From Actinacidiphila alni (GTDB lineage Bacteria > Actinomycetota > Actinomycetes > Streptomycetales > Streptomycetaceae): DNA of 64,000 nucleotides. Positions 8,141 to 16,010 of the stretch are shown here, piece after piece. The translations under genes and the position numbers were made by a program. A model generated the notes under the pieces. It ran no database searches. It was not told where the DNA came from and saw only the letters and a list, made by a program, of their open reading frames with translations. The DNA is taken from positions 1 through 64,000 of the forward strand of contig NZ_FONG01000002.1 in assembly GCF_900112845.1 (NCBI RefSeq). Reading direction: 5' to 3'. The stretch's first letter is position 1. The number at the start of each line of letters is the position of its first letter.

Positions 8141-9097
8141 ATGCCCACGACGACACCGGCCACCGCCAAGCGCGTCCAGTACCACCGCTACGGCGGCCCC
8201 GACGTGCTGCGCTTCGAGGACTTCGAGCCCCCGGCGCCCGGTCCAGGCGAGGTCCTGGTCCGGGTGCGCGCGGCGGGCGCCAACCCCATGGACCGCAAGA
8301 TCCGCGAGGGCGAGATGAAGATGATCACCGGCCGGGATTTCCCGATGGGCGTCGGCTACGACTTCGCGGGCGTCGTCGCCGCCGTCGGCCCGGGCGTCAC
8401 CCGGCTCGCGGCCGGCGACGAGGTGCTCGGCGGCGCGCCGCTCAAGCGGGGCGGCGCCTTCGCCGAGCTGGTGCTCGCCGAGGAGACCGGCGTTGTGCGC
8501 AAGCCCGCGGGGCTGTCCTTCGAGGACGCCGCCGTCCTGCCGACCGTCGGACTGACCGCGTACCAGGCGCTGTTCACCAAGGCCCGGCTCGGGCCGGGGC
8601 AGGCCGTCTTCGTGCACGGCTGCCTCGGCGGGGTCGGCCGCGCCGCGCTCCAGCTCGCCGCCGCGCACGGGATCTCCCTGGCGGGCAGCTGCCGCCCCAC
8701 CGCCGCCGACGAGGCGCGCGCGCTGGGCGCCGATCCCGTCGTCGGCTTCACCTTCGACCCGGCGCCGCTGCGCGGCCGGTTCGACCTCGTCCTCGACACC
8801 GCGGGCACCCTGCCGTACAAGGCCGCCCGTACGCTCCTCAGGCCCGGCGGCCGGATCGTCGACATCAACCCGACCCCCGCCAAACTCGCGCGCGGCGCGC
8901 TGCCCGGCCCGTATCAGGTGCTGATCGCCAAGGCCGTCACCGAGGACCTCGACGCGGTCGCGCGGGCCGCGGGCGAGGGGGCCCTGCGGCTGCCGATCGG
9001 CGGCCGGGTGGCGCTGCCCGAGGCGGTCGCGGCGCTCACCGCGCGCGAGCGCGACACCGCGCCGGGCAGCGGCAAGTTCGTGGTGACGGTGGAGTAG
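8141..9097 (+). CDS. NADPH:quinone oxidoreductase-like MDR enzyme
   Basis: The 318-residue cytosolic enzyme belongs to the zinc-independent quinone-reductase branch of the medium-chain dehydrogenases, which uses NADPH to reduce quinones or enones. The GroES-like half carries GPGEVLVRVRAAGANPMDRKIREG. The Rossmann half carries the nucleotide-binding loop HGCLGGVGRAALQLAA near residue 150, and the end LTARERDTAPGSGKFVVTVE is typical. The zinc-binding Cys cluster is absent. The ATG follows GGGAGG by seven bases. Divergent pairing with a TetR gene and shared operators suggests induction by a reactive carbonyl or quinone stress. Confidence 0.86.
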   Translation: MPTTTPATAKRVQYHRYGGPDVLRFEDFEPPAPGPGEVLVRVRAAGANPMDRKIREGEMKMITGRDFPMGVGYDFAGVVAAVGPGVTRLAAGDEVLGGAPLKRGGAFAELVLAEETGVVRKPAGLSFEDAAVLPTVGLTAYQALFTKARLGPGQAVFVHGCLGGVGRAALQLAAAHGISLAGSCRPTAADEARALGADPVVGFTFDPAPLRGRFDLVLDTAGTLPYKAARTLLRPGGRIVDINPTPAKLARGALPGPYQVLIAKAVTEDLDAVARAAGEGALRLPIGGRVALPEAVAALTARERDTAPGSGKFVVTVE

Positions 9098-9444
9098 GGC
9101 CGCTCCCCCGCGGCCGCGCCGGGCGGCGTCTGTCACGGCTGTCACGGCGGCCCCCGGACGCCGGGCCGGACGCGGGCCCGGACGCCGGGCCGGACGCGGA
9201 TCCGGAAACGGGTCCGCACGCGGATACGGAAGCCGGACCGAACGCGGATACGGATACGGAAGCCGGTCCGGACGCGGCCCCGGAAGCCGCGCCCGAACCC
9301 GCGCCGGAATCAAGACCGCGTCAAGGTGCGCGCCCCCGGTGCCAGGAAGCCGTCAAGGCGGTGGGCCGCGGGACGCGGCGCGCGGTTGCCTGGGGACCGT
9401 ACGGGTCGGCCGTACGGAAGCCGGAGACGTAAGAGACGTACGAC
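9098..9444. repeat. Intergenic stretch with degenerate GC-rich repeats
   Basis: From about 9150 to 9300 the gap is built of short degenerate direct repeats around GCGGATACGGA and CCGGACGCCGGG. In one plus frame they read as a Pro-Asp/Glu-Ala/Thr-Gly/Asp repeat, but no start codon with a ribosome binding site precedes them and the frame ends before kdpD. I read it as expanded low-complexity DNA. A similar GGATACGGAT repeat occurs at 57960-58030. No terminator or operator is obvious. Confidence 0.5.
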
Positions 9445-12009
9445 GTGACGCACGATGCCGCGGCGCCGCCGCCCGGCCGCCCCGGGCGGCTGAAGGTCTT
9501 CCTCGGGGCAGCCCCCGGCGTGGGCAAGACCTACCGGATGCTGGACGAGGCGCGGCGTAGGCTCGACCGCGGCACGGACGTGGTCGTCGCCTTCGTGGAG
9601 TGCCACCGGCGCCCGCACACCCTGGCGATGCTCGAAGGGCTGGAGACCGTACCGCCGGTCCACCGCCCTTACCGCGGCGGCGACTTCGCCGAACTGGACC
9701 TCGACGCGGTGCTCGCGCGGCGGCCCGAGGTCGCGCTGGTGGACGAGCTGGCGCACACCAATGTGCCCGGCGGGCGCCACGCCAAGCGCTGGCAGGACGT
9801 GGAGGCGCTGCTGGCCGCCGGGATCGACGTGATCACGGCGGTGAACATCCAGCACCTGGAGTCCGTCAAGGACGTGGTCGAGAAGATCACCGAGGTGCCG
9901 CAGCGCGAGACCGTACCGGACGAAATGGTGCGCAGGGCGCAGCAGATCGAGCTGGTGGACCTGCCCGCGGAGGCGCTGCGCCGCCGGATGGCGCACGGCA
10001 ACATCTACGCGCCGGAGAAGGTCGACGCGGCGCTGTCGAACTACTTCAGGGTCGGCAATCTCACCGCGCTGCGCGAGCTGGCCCTGCTGTGGGTGGCGGG
10101 CCGGGTGGACGAGGCGCTGCGGCACTACCGCAGCGAACACGGCATCGGCGGCGTGTGGGAGACCAGGGAGCGCGTCGTCGTGGCGCTGACCGGCGGCCCC
10201 GAGGGCGCCACGCTGATCCGGCGGGCGGCCAGGATCGCGGCCCGTTCTGCGGGCGCCGACGTGGCGGGCGGGGATCTCGCGGGCGGCGACCTGATGGCGG
10301 TGCACGTGGCCCGCAGCGACGGGCTCGCCACCGGCGCGTCGCCCGCCGCGCTCGCCGAGCAGCGGCAGTTGGTGGAGAGCCTGGGCGGCAGCTACCACTC
10401 GGTGGTCGGCGACGATGTGCCGGCCGCGCTGCTGGACTTCGCCCGCGCGGTGAGCGCGACGCAGCTCGTGCTCGGCAGCAGCAGGCGCGGCCGGATCGAG
10501 CGGCTGCTGACCGGGCGCGGCATCGGCGAGACGACGGTCGGCAGGTCCGCCGACATCGATGTGCACATGGTCGCGCACGAACGGGCCGGGCGCGGGCGGC
10601 TGTTGCCGTCGCGGCGCCGCACGCTCACCCCCGCGCGGCTGGTCGCGGGCCCGGTCGCCGGACTCGTGCTGCCCGTCGTCCTCACCGCGGTGCTCACGGG
10701 CCACCGCGGCAGCCTCAACCTCACCAGCGAGGCGCTGCTGTTCCTGCTGGCGGTGGTGGGTGTGGCGTGCGTGGGCGGTGTGGTCTCGGCGGTCGTCGCG
10801 TCGCTGACGGCGTCGCTGCTGCTGAACTACTACTTCATCCCGCCTATCGGGAAGTTCACCATCGCCGAGCCCAACAACATCCTGGCGCTGGCGGTGTTCG
10901 CGGTCGTCGCCGGTACGGTCGCGGCCGTCGTGGACCGTTCGCTGCGGCTGTCGCGGCGCGCCGCGCGGGCCACCGCCGAGGCGGAGACGCTGTCGTCGCT
11001 GGCGGGCAGCATCGTCCGGGGCGGCGACGCGCTGCCGTCGCTGCTGGAACGGGCCCGCGAGACCTTCGGCATGGACAGCGCGGAACTCATGACGGAGGCC
11101 GAGTCGTCGACTCCCCTCGACGGCCCGGGAGTCGAGGTCGCGGCCGGGGACGGCGCGGTCCTCGTCCTGCGCGGCCGTACGCTGTCGGCCGCCGACCAGC
11201 GGGTGCTGACCGCCTTCGCCGCGCATGTCTCGGCGGCCGTGGAGCGGGCCAGGCTCGCCGAGGCCGCCGCCGAGGTGGAGCCGGTGAAGGCTGCGGACCG
11301 GATGCGTACGGCGCTGCTGGCCGCCGTCAGCCACGACCTGCGCACCCCGCTGGCCGCGAGCCGGGCCGCGGTCGGCTCGCTGCGCAGCCACGAGGTGCGC
11401 TTCTCCGCCGAGGACCGGGACGAACTCCTCGCCACCGCCGAGGAGTCGCTGCTGCGGCTGAACCGGCTGGTCGACAATCTGCTGGACATGAGCCGCCTCC
11501 AGGCCGGCGCGCTCTCCCTGCGTCTGCGGGCCACCGCGCTGGAGGAAGTGCTGCCCGCGGCCCTGGAGTCGCTGCCCGCCGGCGCCCCGGCCGTCGAGGT
11601 CCGCGACCTGGAACAGGCGCCCGCCGTACGGGCCGACCCGCCGCTGCTGGAACGGGTATTGGCCAATCTGATCGCCAACGCCGTACGGCACTCGCCGCCC
11701 GGCAGCCCCGTCGTCCTCACCGCGAGCGCGCACGGCGACCGGGTCGAGATCCGGGTCGTGGACCGCGGCCCCGGGCTGCCGGCGAGCGAACGGGAGCGCG
11801 CCTTCGAGCCGTTCCAGCGGATGGGCGACACCGACAACAGCACCGGGCTCGGCCTCGGCCTGGCCCTGGCGCGCGGGCTCACCGAGGCGATGGACGGCGG
11901 GCTGACACCCGAGGACACCCCGGGCGGCGGGCTCACGATGACCGTGTCGCTGCCCGCGGCCCGGCTCGGCGACGACGCCCGACTCCCCCTGCGGAAAGGC
12001 GAGTTGTGA
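9445..12009 (+). CDS. kdpD: Osmosensitive K+ channel histidine kinase KdpD
   Basis: The 854-residue membrane sensor kinase has the full KdpD layout. First comes the N-terminal KdpD domain with Walker A GAAPGVGKT at residues 25-35, then a Usp-like domain. About four close-packed transmembrane helices follow (residues 400-505, LVAGPVAGLVLPVVLTAV onward), then a GAF-like linker. The HisKA motif AAVSHDLRTPLAAS has the phospho-accepting His at residue 630, and the HATPase part carries NAVRHSPPG and GLGLGLALARG. It senses K+ limitation or turgor and phosphorylates KdpE. The GTG start is favoured by the family N-terminus, but its ribosome binding site is weak. No kdpFABC genes are adjacent. Confidence 0.95.
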   Translation: MTHDAAAPPPGRPGRLKVFLGAAPGVGKTYRMLDEARRRLDRGTDVVVAFVECHRRPHTLAMLEGLETVPPVHRPYRGGDFAELDLDAVLARRPEVALVDELAHTNVPGGRHAKRWQDVEALLAAGIDVITAVNIQHLESVKDVVEKITEVPQRETVPDEMVRRAQQIELVDLPAEALRRRMAHGNIYAPEKVDAALSNYFRVGNLTALRELALLWVAGRVDEALRHYRSEHGIGGVWETRERVVVALTGGPEGATLIRRAARIAARSAGADVAGGDLAGGDLMAVHVARSDGLATGASPAALAEQRQLVESLGGSYHSVVGDDVPAALLDFARAVSATQLVLGSSRRGRIERLLTGRGIGETTVGRSADIDVHMVAHERAGRGRLLPSRRRTLTPARLVAGPVAGLVLPVVLTAVLTGHRGSLNLTSEALLFLLAVVGVACVGGVVSAVVASLTASLLLNYYFIPPIGKFTIAEPNNILALAVFAVVAGTVAAVVDRSLRLSRRAARATAEAETLSSLAGSIVRGGDALPSLLERARETFGMDSAELMTEAESSTPLDGPGVEVAAGDGAVLVLRGRTLSAADQRVLTAFAAHVSAAVERARLAEAAAEVEPVKAADRMRTALLAAVSHDLRTPLAASRAAVGSLRSHEVRFSAEDRDELLATAEESLLRLNRLVDNLLDMSRLQAGALSLRLRATALEEVLPAALESLPAGAPAVEVRDLEQAPAVRADPPLLERVLANLIANAVRHSPPGSPVVLTASAHGDRVEIRVVDRGPGLPASERERAFEPFQRMGDTDNSTGLGLGLALARGLTEAMDGGLTPEDTPGGGLTMTVSLPAARLGDDARLPLRKGEL

Positions 12010-12725
12010 GGCACATCCTCGTCGTGGACGACGACCCGCCGATGCTGCGCGCCCTCGGTACGGGGCTGCGCGCGCACGACTTCGACGTGACCGGAGCGGC
12101 GGACGCGGGCACCGCGCTCGATCTGGCGGCCCGCCGCCCGCCCGAGGCGGTGCTGCTCGACCTGGGCCTGCCCGACCTCGACGGCCTCGACGTCCTGCGC
12201 GCGCTGCGCGCCTGGAGCAGCGTGCCGGTGCTCGTCGTCTCCGGCCGTACGGGGGTGTCCGCGCATGTCGCGGCGCTCGACGCGGGCGCGGACGACTACA
12301 TCACCAAGCCCTTCGCGGTCGACGAACTGGCCGCCCGGCTGCGGGCGGTGCTCCGCCGCCCCGCCCAACTGCGGCCGCGCGAACAGGTGGAGCTGGGCGC
12401 GTACACGGTCGACCTCGCCCGCTGTACGGTGCTGCCGCGTACGGACCCGGCGGCGGGTGACGGTGCCGGTGCCACTTCCACGCCGAGTGAAGGCGTCCAT
12501 CTGACGCCCACCGAATGGCGATTGCTGACGGTGCTGCTGCGCAATCCCGAGCGGGTGGTCACCGGGCGCGACCTGCTCACCGAGGTGTGGGGGCCCGAGC
12601 ACGTCACGCACACGAACTACCTGCGGATCTATCTGGCGGGGCTGCGCCGCAAGCTGGAGCCGGAGCCGTCCGCGCCGCGCCATCTGATCACCGAGCCGGG
12701 GCTCGGCTACCGCTTCCAGCCCTGA
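12006..12725 (+). CDS. kdpE: Response regulator KdpE
   Basis: The 239-residue OmpR-type regulator starts at a GTG that overlaps the kdpD stop by four bases (GTGA), so the two are translationally coupled. The receiver domain has the acidic pocket VVDDD at residues 6-10, phospho-acceptor Asp52 in LLDLGLPDLDG, and the Lys of ITKPF. The winged-helix output domain ends with HLITEPGLGYRFQP. In other bacteria it activates the high-affinity K+ ATPase operon kdpFABC; that operon is not in this window, so it must act at a distance or have another target. Between the two domains a Gly/Ala/Thr-rich stretch (TDPAAGDGAGATSTP) enlarges the linker. Confidence 0.94.
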   Translation: MRHILVVDDDPPMLRALGTGLRAHDFDVTGAADAGTALDLAARRPPEAVLLDLGLPDLDGLDVLRALRAWSSVPVLVVSGRTGVSAHVAALDAGADDYITKPFAVDELAARLRAVLRRPAQLRPREQVELGAYTVDLARCTVLPRTDPAAGDGAGATSTPSEGVHLTPTEWRLLTVLLRNPERVVTGRDLLTEVWGPEHVTHTNYLRIYLAGLRRKLEPEPSAPRHLITEPGLGYRFQP

Positions 12726-12740
12726 GGGAGGCGGGAGGGC

Positions 12741-13337
12741 TCAGCCCAGCCCGGACGCGTGCAGGATCTCCGCGGCGCGGGCGTCGACGCGGGCGGCCGC
12801 GGCGGCGGCCACCCGGCGCCCGGTCAGCAGGGTGCCGCGCTCGCGGGAGCGGCGGATGCCGCTCTCCACGGCCTGCCACAGCACCGGGTCGGCCTCCAGC
12901 ACCGCCATGGGCAGCCGGAGGCGGTGCCCGCGGACGTCACGCAGCTCCAGGACGGCCGCGACCAGGCCGTACCGCTGGACGCAGACCAGCGCGTCGACCC
13001 GGACCCGGCGGGCGCCGAGCGGGCCGCGCACGGTCAGCCACCGCTCGTCCGCGGTGACCCGCGGCGGCCACAGCATCACCAGCACCAGGACCGCGCCGCC
13101 CGTCCACAGCCCGGCCCGCACCACCGTCAGCGTGCCCGCGCACCCGTCGAGCGTCACCATCAGCCCGAGGAACAGCGCCGCGCAGCCGCCCGCCAGCCGC
13201 CGGCCGGCCCGCGCCTCGCGCGCCGTCGCCGTCACCCTCGCTCTTGCTCCTGCTTTTGTTCTTGCTCTCGCGCGCCGCACCGCCCGGCCGGTCCTGCCGG
13301 TGATCCCCGTGTACCCGAGCGTGATCCGTGGCTCCAT
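12741..13337 (-). CDS. Small membrane protein with PH-like domain, unknown function
   Basis: The 198-residue product has a basic Arg/Ala-rich N-terminus, then two close hydrophobic helices (LAGGCAALFLGLMVTLDG and TGGAVLVLVMLW). A cytosolic segment follows (VTADERWLTVRGPLGARRVRVDALVCVQRYG) with the beta pattern of bacterial PH-like proteins. This layout is frequent among uncharacterised streptomycete membrane proteins. It converges with kdpE, whose stop is 16 bases away. The ATG at 13337 is the likeliest start, and a GTG at 13379 is in frame. No specific role can be given. Confidence 0.6.
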   Translation of the reverse strand: MEPRITLGYTGITGRTGRAVRRARARTKAGARARVTATAREARAGRRLAGGCAALFLGLMVTLDGCAGTLTVVRAGLWTGGAVLVLVMLWPPRVTADERWLTVRGPLGARRVRVDALVCVQRYGLVAAVLELRDVRGHRLRLPMAVLEADPVLWQAVESGIRRSRERGTLLTGRRVAAAAAARVDARAAEILHASGLG

Positions 13338-13460
13338 GGGGCCGACGCTAGGAGCGCCGGGAGCCGCCGCACCGGTCACTGACGGTTTGCGTACGCGGTG
13401 ATGCCGAACCCTGACGGATTCTTGGCACCGGGGAGAAGGTGGCGCCCTCGCGGGCGGGCG

Positions 13461-13997
13461 TCAGGCTTCGGTCGATTCCGTGCTGCCGGTCGTGCTGTCG
13501 GTCGTGCTGTCGGTCGTGTCCAGGTGTTCCGCGAGGCGGAAGAGGGCGGGGACGGCGGCCAGGACGATGTCGCGGTCGGGGGCGGCGAGGGCCGCCAGGG
13601 CCGCGTCGAGGCGGTGCTCGTGGGCGCGGGACCAGGCGGTGAGCTGTTCGCGTCCCGCGGGGGTGAGGGCGACGACCGAGCGGCGGCGGTTGGCGGCGTC
13701 GACGTCACGGGTGACCAGGCCCGCCTCGATCATCTGGCCGATCAGACCGCTGACGGTGCTGGTCGCCAGGCGCTGGCGGGCGGCGAGGTCGGTGACGCGG
13801 GCGGGCGACGCCTCCGCGAGGACCTGGAGGAGTTCGACCTGCGCCATGGGGAGCGTCTCCCACGGGTAGTCGGTGCGGATCGACGAGCGCAGCGCCCGGC
13901 GCAGCCGGGTGACCGCCTCGGTGAGCTGATGCGCGTCCGCCACGCCGGCGGTCCGGGCGGCGGTGCCGGACGGTACGGGGCGGGGCTGCTGCGGCAT
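13461..13997 (-). CDS. MarR-family transcriptional regulator
   Basis: The 178-residue protein has the MarR winged helix (LPMAQVELLQVLAEASPARVTDLAARQRLATSTVSGLIGQMIEAGLVTR) and the basic wing DAANRRRSVVALTPAGREQL. It lies downstream of, and in the same direction as, the DHA2 exporter gene, so it may control that exporter. A TACCCT box six bases before the ATG suggests leaderless expression from its own promoter. The C-terminus is an unusual Ser/Thr/Asp repeat (TTDSTTDSTTGSTESTEA), encoded by a short tandem repeat of the GTCGGTCGTGCT type. Confidence 0.85.
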   Translation of the reverse strand: MPQQPRPVPSGTAARTAGVADAHQLTEAVTRLRRALRSSIRTDYPWETLPMAQVELLQVLAEASPARVTDLAARQRLATSTVSGLIGQMIEAGLVTRDVDAANRRRSVVALTPAGREQLTAWSRAHEHRLDAALAALAAPDRDIVLAAVPALFRLAEHLDTTDSTTDSTTGSTESTEA

Positions 13998-14163
13998 GGC
14001 GCAAGGGTAGAGCACCGCGCGCCGCCCACCGCCGGCCTTCCACGGTCCGGACGGCCCGCGAGGCGCCGGGGTGACGCGGCCGCGGGTCAGCTCGTACGGC
14101 CGGGCCGGCCGCCGCGGTTCCGGCCGTACGACCAGGGCCGCCGTCATCGGGAATCGCGCGCCC

Positions 14164-15657
14164 TTACGTGTGCCGCGCCGACGACCGGTTGCCCGCACCG
14201 GGGTTGAGCCGTAGCGACGCGAGGGCGCCGACCGCCGCGAGCAGCAGGACCAGGACCGCCCAGCGCGGGCCGGGGAAGGGGCCGTGGGCGGGGGCGAGGT
14301 GGAGGGCGAGGGCGACCAGGGCCACGCCGAGGGCGGTGCCCATGCCGCGCGCCATGTTCACCAGGCCGCCGCCGGTCCCCGCCGACCTGGCCGGGATCGC
14401 GCCCATGACCAGGGCGTTGTTGGCCGGGGTGAAGGTGCCCAGGCCCATGCCGAGGGCGGCGAGCAGCACGGTCAGCCAGCCGACGGTCAGCGGCAGCACG
14501 AGCGTCGCGGAGAGCGCGGCGACGCAGACAAGAGCGCCGACCGTACAGCGGCCCCGGTTGCCGAGGCGCGCGGGCAGCATCCGGTCGGCGCCGGTCGCGG
14601 CCACCGCGAAGCCCGCGGGCAGCGCGGTGAGCACCGCGCCCGCGGTGACCTCGGAAGAGCCGGACGCGGTCAGCACGATCGGTACGAGGGTGAGCGGCCC
14701 GAACAGCACGAGGTAGCCGCACAGCGCGCCGGCCAGGCCGGAGGAGACGGCGCGGACGCGCAGCAGCGCCGGGTCGAGCAGCGGCACCGCGACCCGCGCC
14801 TGCCGCCGTACGAAGGCCCACCCGGTCACGGCCGCGGCGGCGAACAGGGCCGCGACGCCCCAGCCGGGCACCGGCAGGCCCGAGGCCGCGGACACCCCGA
14901 GCAGCAGCGCCGTGGTGGCCACGGCCAGCAGGGCGACGCCCGCCCGGTCGAAGCCGTCGACCCGCTGCCGCTCCCGGGTGCGCGGCAGCAGATAGTGGCC
15001 CGCGACCAGCGCGACCGCGCCGATCGGCACATTGATGCCGAACACCCAGCGCCAGCCCAGCGTGGACACCAGCAGCCCGCCGACCGTCGGACCCAGCGCG
15101 AGCCCCAGCGCCTGGGCGGCCGCCTGCACCCCGAGCGCCGCCCGCATCCGCTCGCGCGGCGCGCTGCCGGTCACCAGCGCCACACTGTTGGCCTGCATCA
15201 TCGCGGCGCCCACCGCCTGCACGACGCGTACGGCCACCAGGACGCCGAGCGTCGGCGCCAGTCCGCACGCGGCGGAGGCGACGGTGAACACCACGAACCC
15301 GTACAGGTAGAACAGCTTGCGGCCATAACCGTCGGACAGCCGCCCCACCGGCACCAGCAGCGCCACCAGGGCCAGCAGATACGCCAGCGACACCCACTCC
15401 ACGGCGGCCAGCGACGCGTGGAATTCGGTGCGCAGACTGCCGTACGTCAGCGTCACGATGCTGGCGTCGAGCTGCCCCATGAAGGCCCCGAAGCACACGG
15501 TGCCCACGGCCAGCCACCACGCCCCGGGCCGCTCCCGGATCCACTCCGGCCGCGCCCGCTCCCGCCCCAGCGCCCCGCGCCACCCGGCGACCGCTTCCGC
15601 GCCCCCGCCGGCCCCCACCCGCGCCGGCGGCGCACCCGTCGACCGCTGCGATCCCAT
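14164..15657 (-). CDS. DHA2-type MFS drug or metabolite exporter
   Basis: The 497-residue product has about 14 hydrophobic helices of the EmrB/QacA subfamily. QLDASIVTLTYGSLRTEF carries the membrane-1 D motif, GRLSDGYGRKLFYLYG is motif A, and a motif-C-like glycine-rich helix follows around GLALGPTVGGLLV. It should expel small toxic molecules by proton antiport. The ATG at 15657 precedes the first helix by about 50 residues; a GTG lies nine bases earlier. A 29-base palindrome just upstream is a strong operator candidate. The MarR gene downstream is a possible but unproven regulator. Confidence 0.88.
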   Translation of the reverse strand: MGSQRSTGAPPARVGAGGGAEAVAGWRGALGRERARPEWIRERPGAWWLAVGTVCFGAFMGQLDASIVTLTYGSLRTEFHASLAAVEWVSLAYLLALVALLVPVGRLSDGYGRKLFYLYGFVVFTVASAACGLAPTLGVLVAVRVVQAVGAAMMQANSVALVTGSAPRERMRAALGVQAAAQALGLALGPTVGGLLVSTLGWRWVFGINVPIGAVALVAGHYLLPRTRERQRVDGFDRAGVALLAVATTALLLGVSAASGLPVPGWGVAALFAAAAVTGWAFVRRQARVAVPLLDPALLRVRAVSSGLAGALCGYLVLFGPLTLVPIVLTASGSSEVTAGAVLTALPAGFAVAATGADRMLPARLGNRGRCTVGALVCVAALSATLVLPLTVGWLTVLLAALGMGLGTFTPANNALVMGAIPARSAGTGGGLVNMARGMGTALGVALVALALHLAPAHGPFPGPRWAVLVLLLAAVGALASLRLNPGAGNRSSARHT

Positions 15658-15671
15658 ACCGCCCACGGTAC

Positions 15672-15700
15672 ATCGGTCACCGAACAGTTCGGTAACCGAT
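15672..15700. promoter_or_regulatory. 29-base palindromic operator upstream of the MFS exporter
   Basis: The sequence is a near-perfect palindrome with core ACCGAACAGTTCGGT (15679-15693) and outer arms ATCGGT/ACCGAT. It lies 15-43 bases before the MFS start, where a repressor would block transcription. The TetR-like symmetry differs from the typical MarR site, so the cognate repressor may be encoded elsewhere. Confidence 0.7.
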
Positions 15701-15950
15701 GAATGAAGAACGGCCGCGGCCGTTCCCGAGCGGATCCCCGGGGTCCTGCGTGACGCATGGTGCCGACACGGCCACCTTGCGCGGTCGCGGGCGGACCCGG
15801 GAAGCGGCGGGATGCGTGAACCGGGGTGGTGGACAACCGAATTGGGCCGGCCGGGTGCTCGGGGGGCGGCGCCGGCGGTCGCCCTCGGCCTGGCGGTGCG
15901 TACGGTCTCCCGGCGGCGCGCCGGCTGAGCCGGCACCCGCGGGAAGACCG
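15701..15950. other. Intergenic stretch between exporter promoter and GH87 terminator
   Basis: No gene is supported here. A perfect 16-base palindrome AACGGCCGCGGCCGTT lies at 15710-15725. The long plus-strand frame that runs through this gap into the GH87 gene is an antisense shadow with no family resemblance. Confidence 0.5.
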
Positions 15951-15989
15951 GAACCCCCGGCCGTGCGCGAGGCGCGCGGCCGGGGGTTC
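15951..15989 (-). terminator. Strong hairpin terminator after the GH87 gene
   Basis: A perfect 13-base-pair stem (GAACCCCCGGCCG with CGGCCGGGGGTTC) closes a 13-base loop 22 bases beyond the glycanase stop codon on the minus strand. Confidence 0.85.
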
Positions 15990-16010
15990 GTGTGTGCGCG
16001 GGAAGGCCGC

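Noticed and set aside
9150..9300. Pro-Asp-Ala-Gly repeat protein in the kdpD upstream gap
   Set aside because: No start codon or ribosome binding site precedes the repeat and the frame closes before kdpD, so it is treated as non-coding repeat.
9310..11733. 807-codon minus-strand frame opposite kdpD
   Set aside because: Arg/Gln/Gly-rich shadow with no start signal; KdpD motifs lie on the plus strand.
15710..15725. AACGGCCGCGGCCGTT palindrome as terminator or operator
   Set aside because: A stem without loop next to a better palindrome; GC-rich palindromes of this size arise often by chance in this genome.
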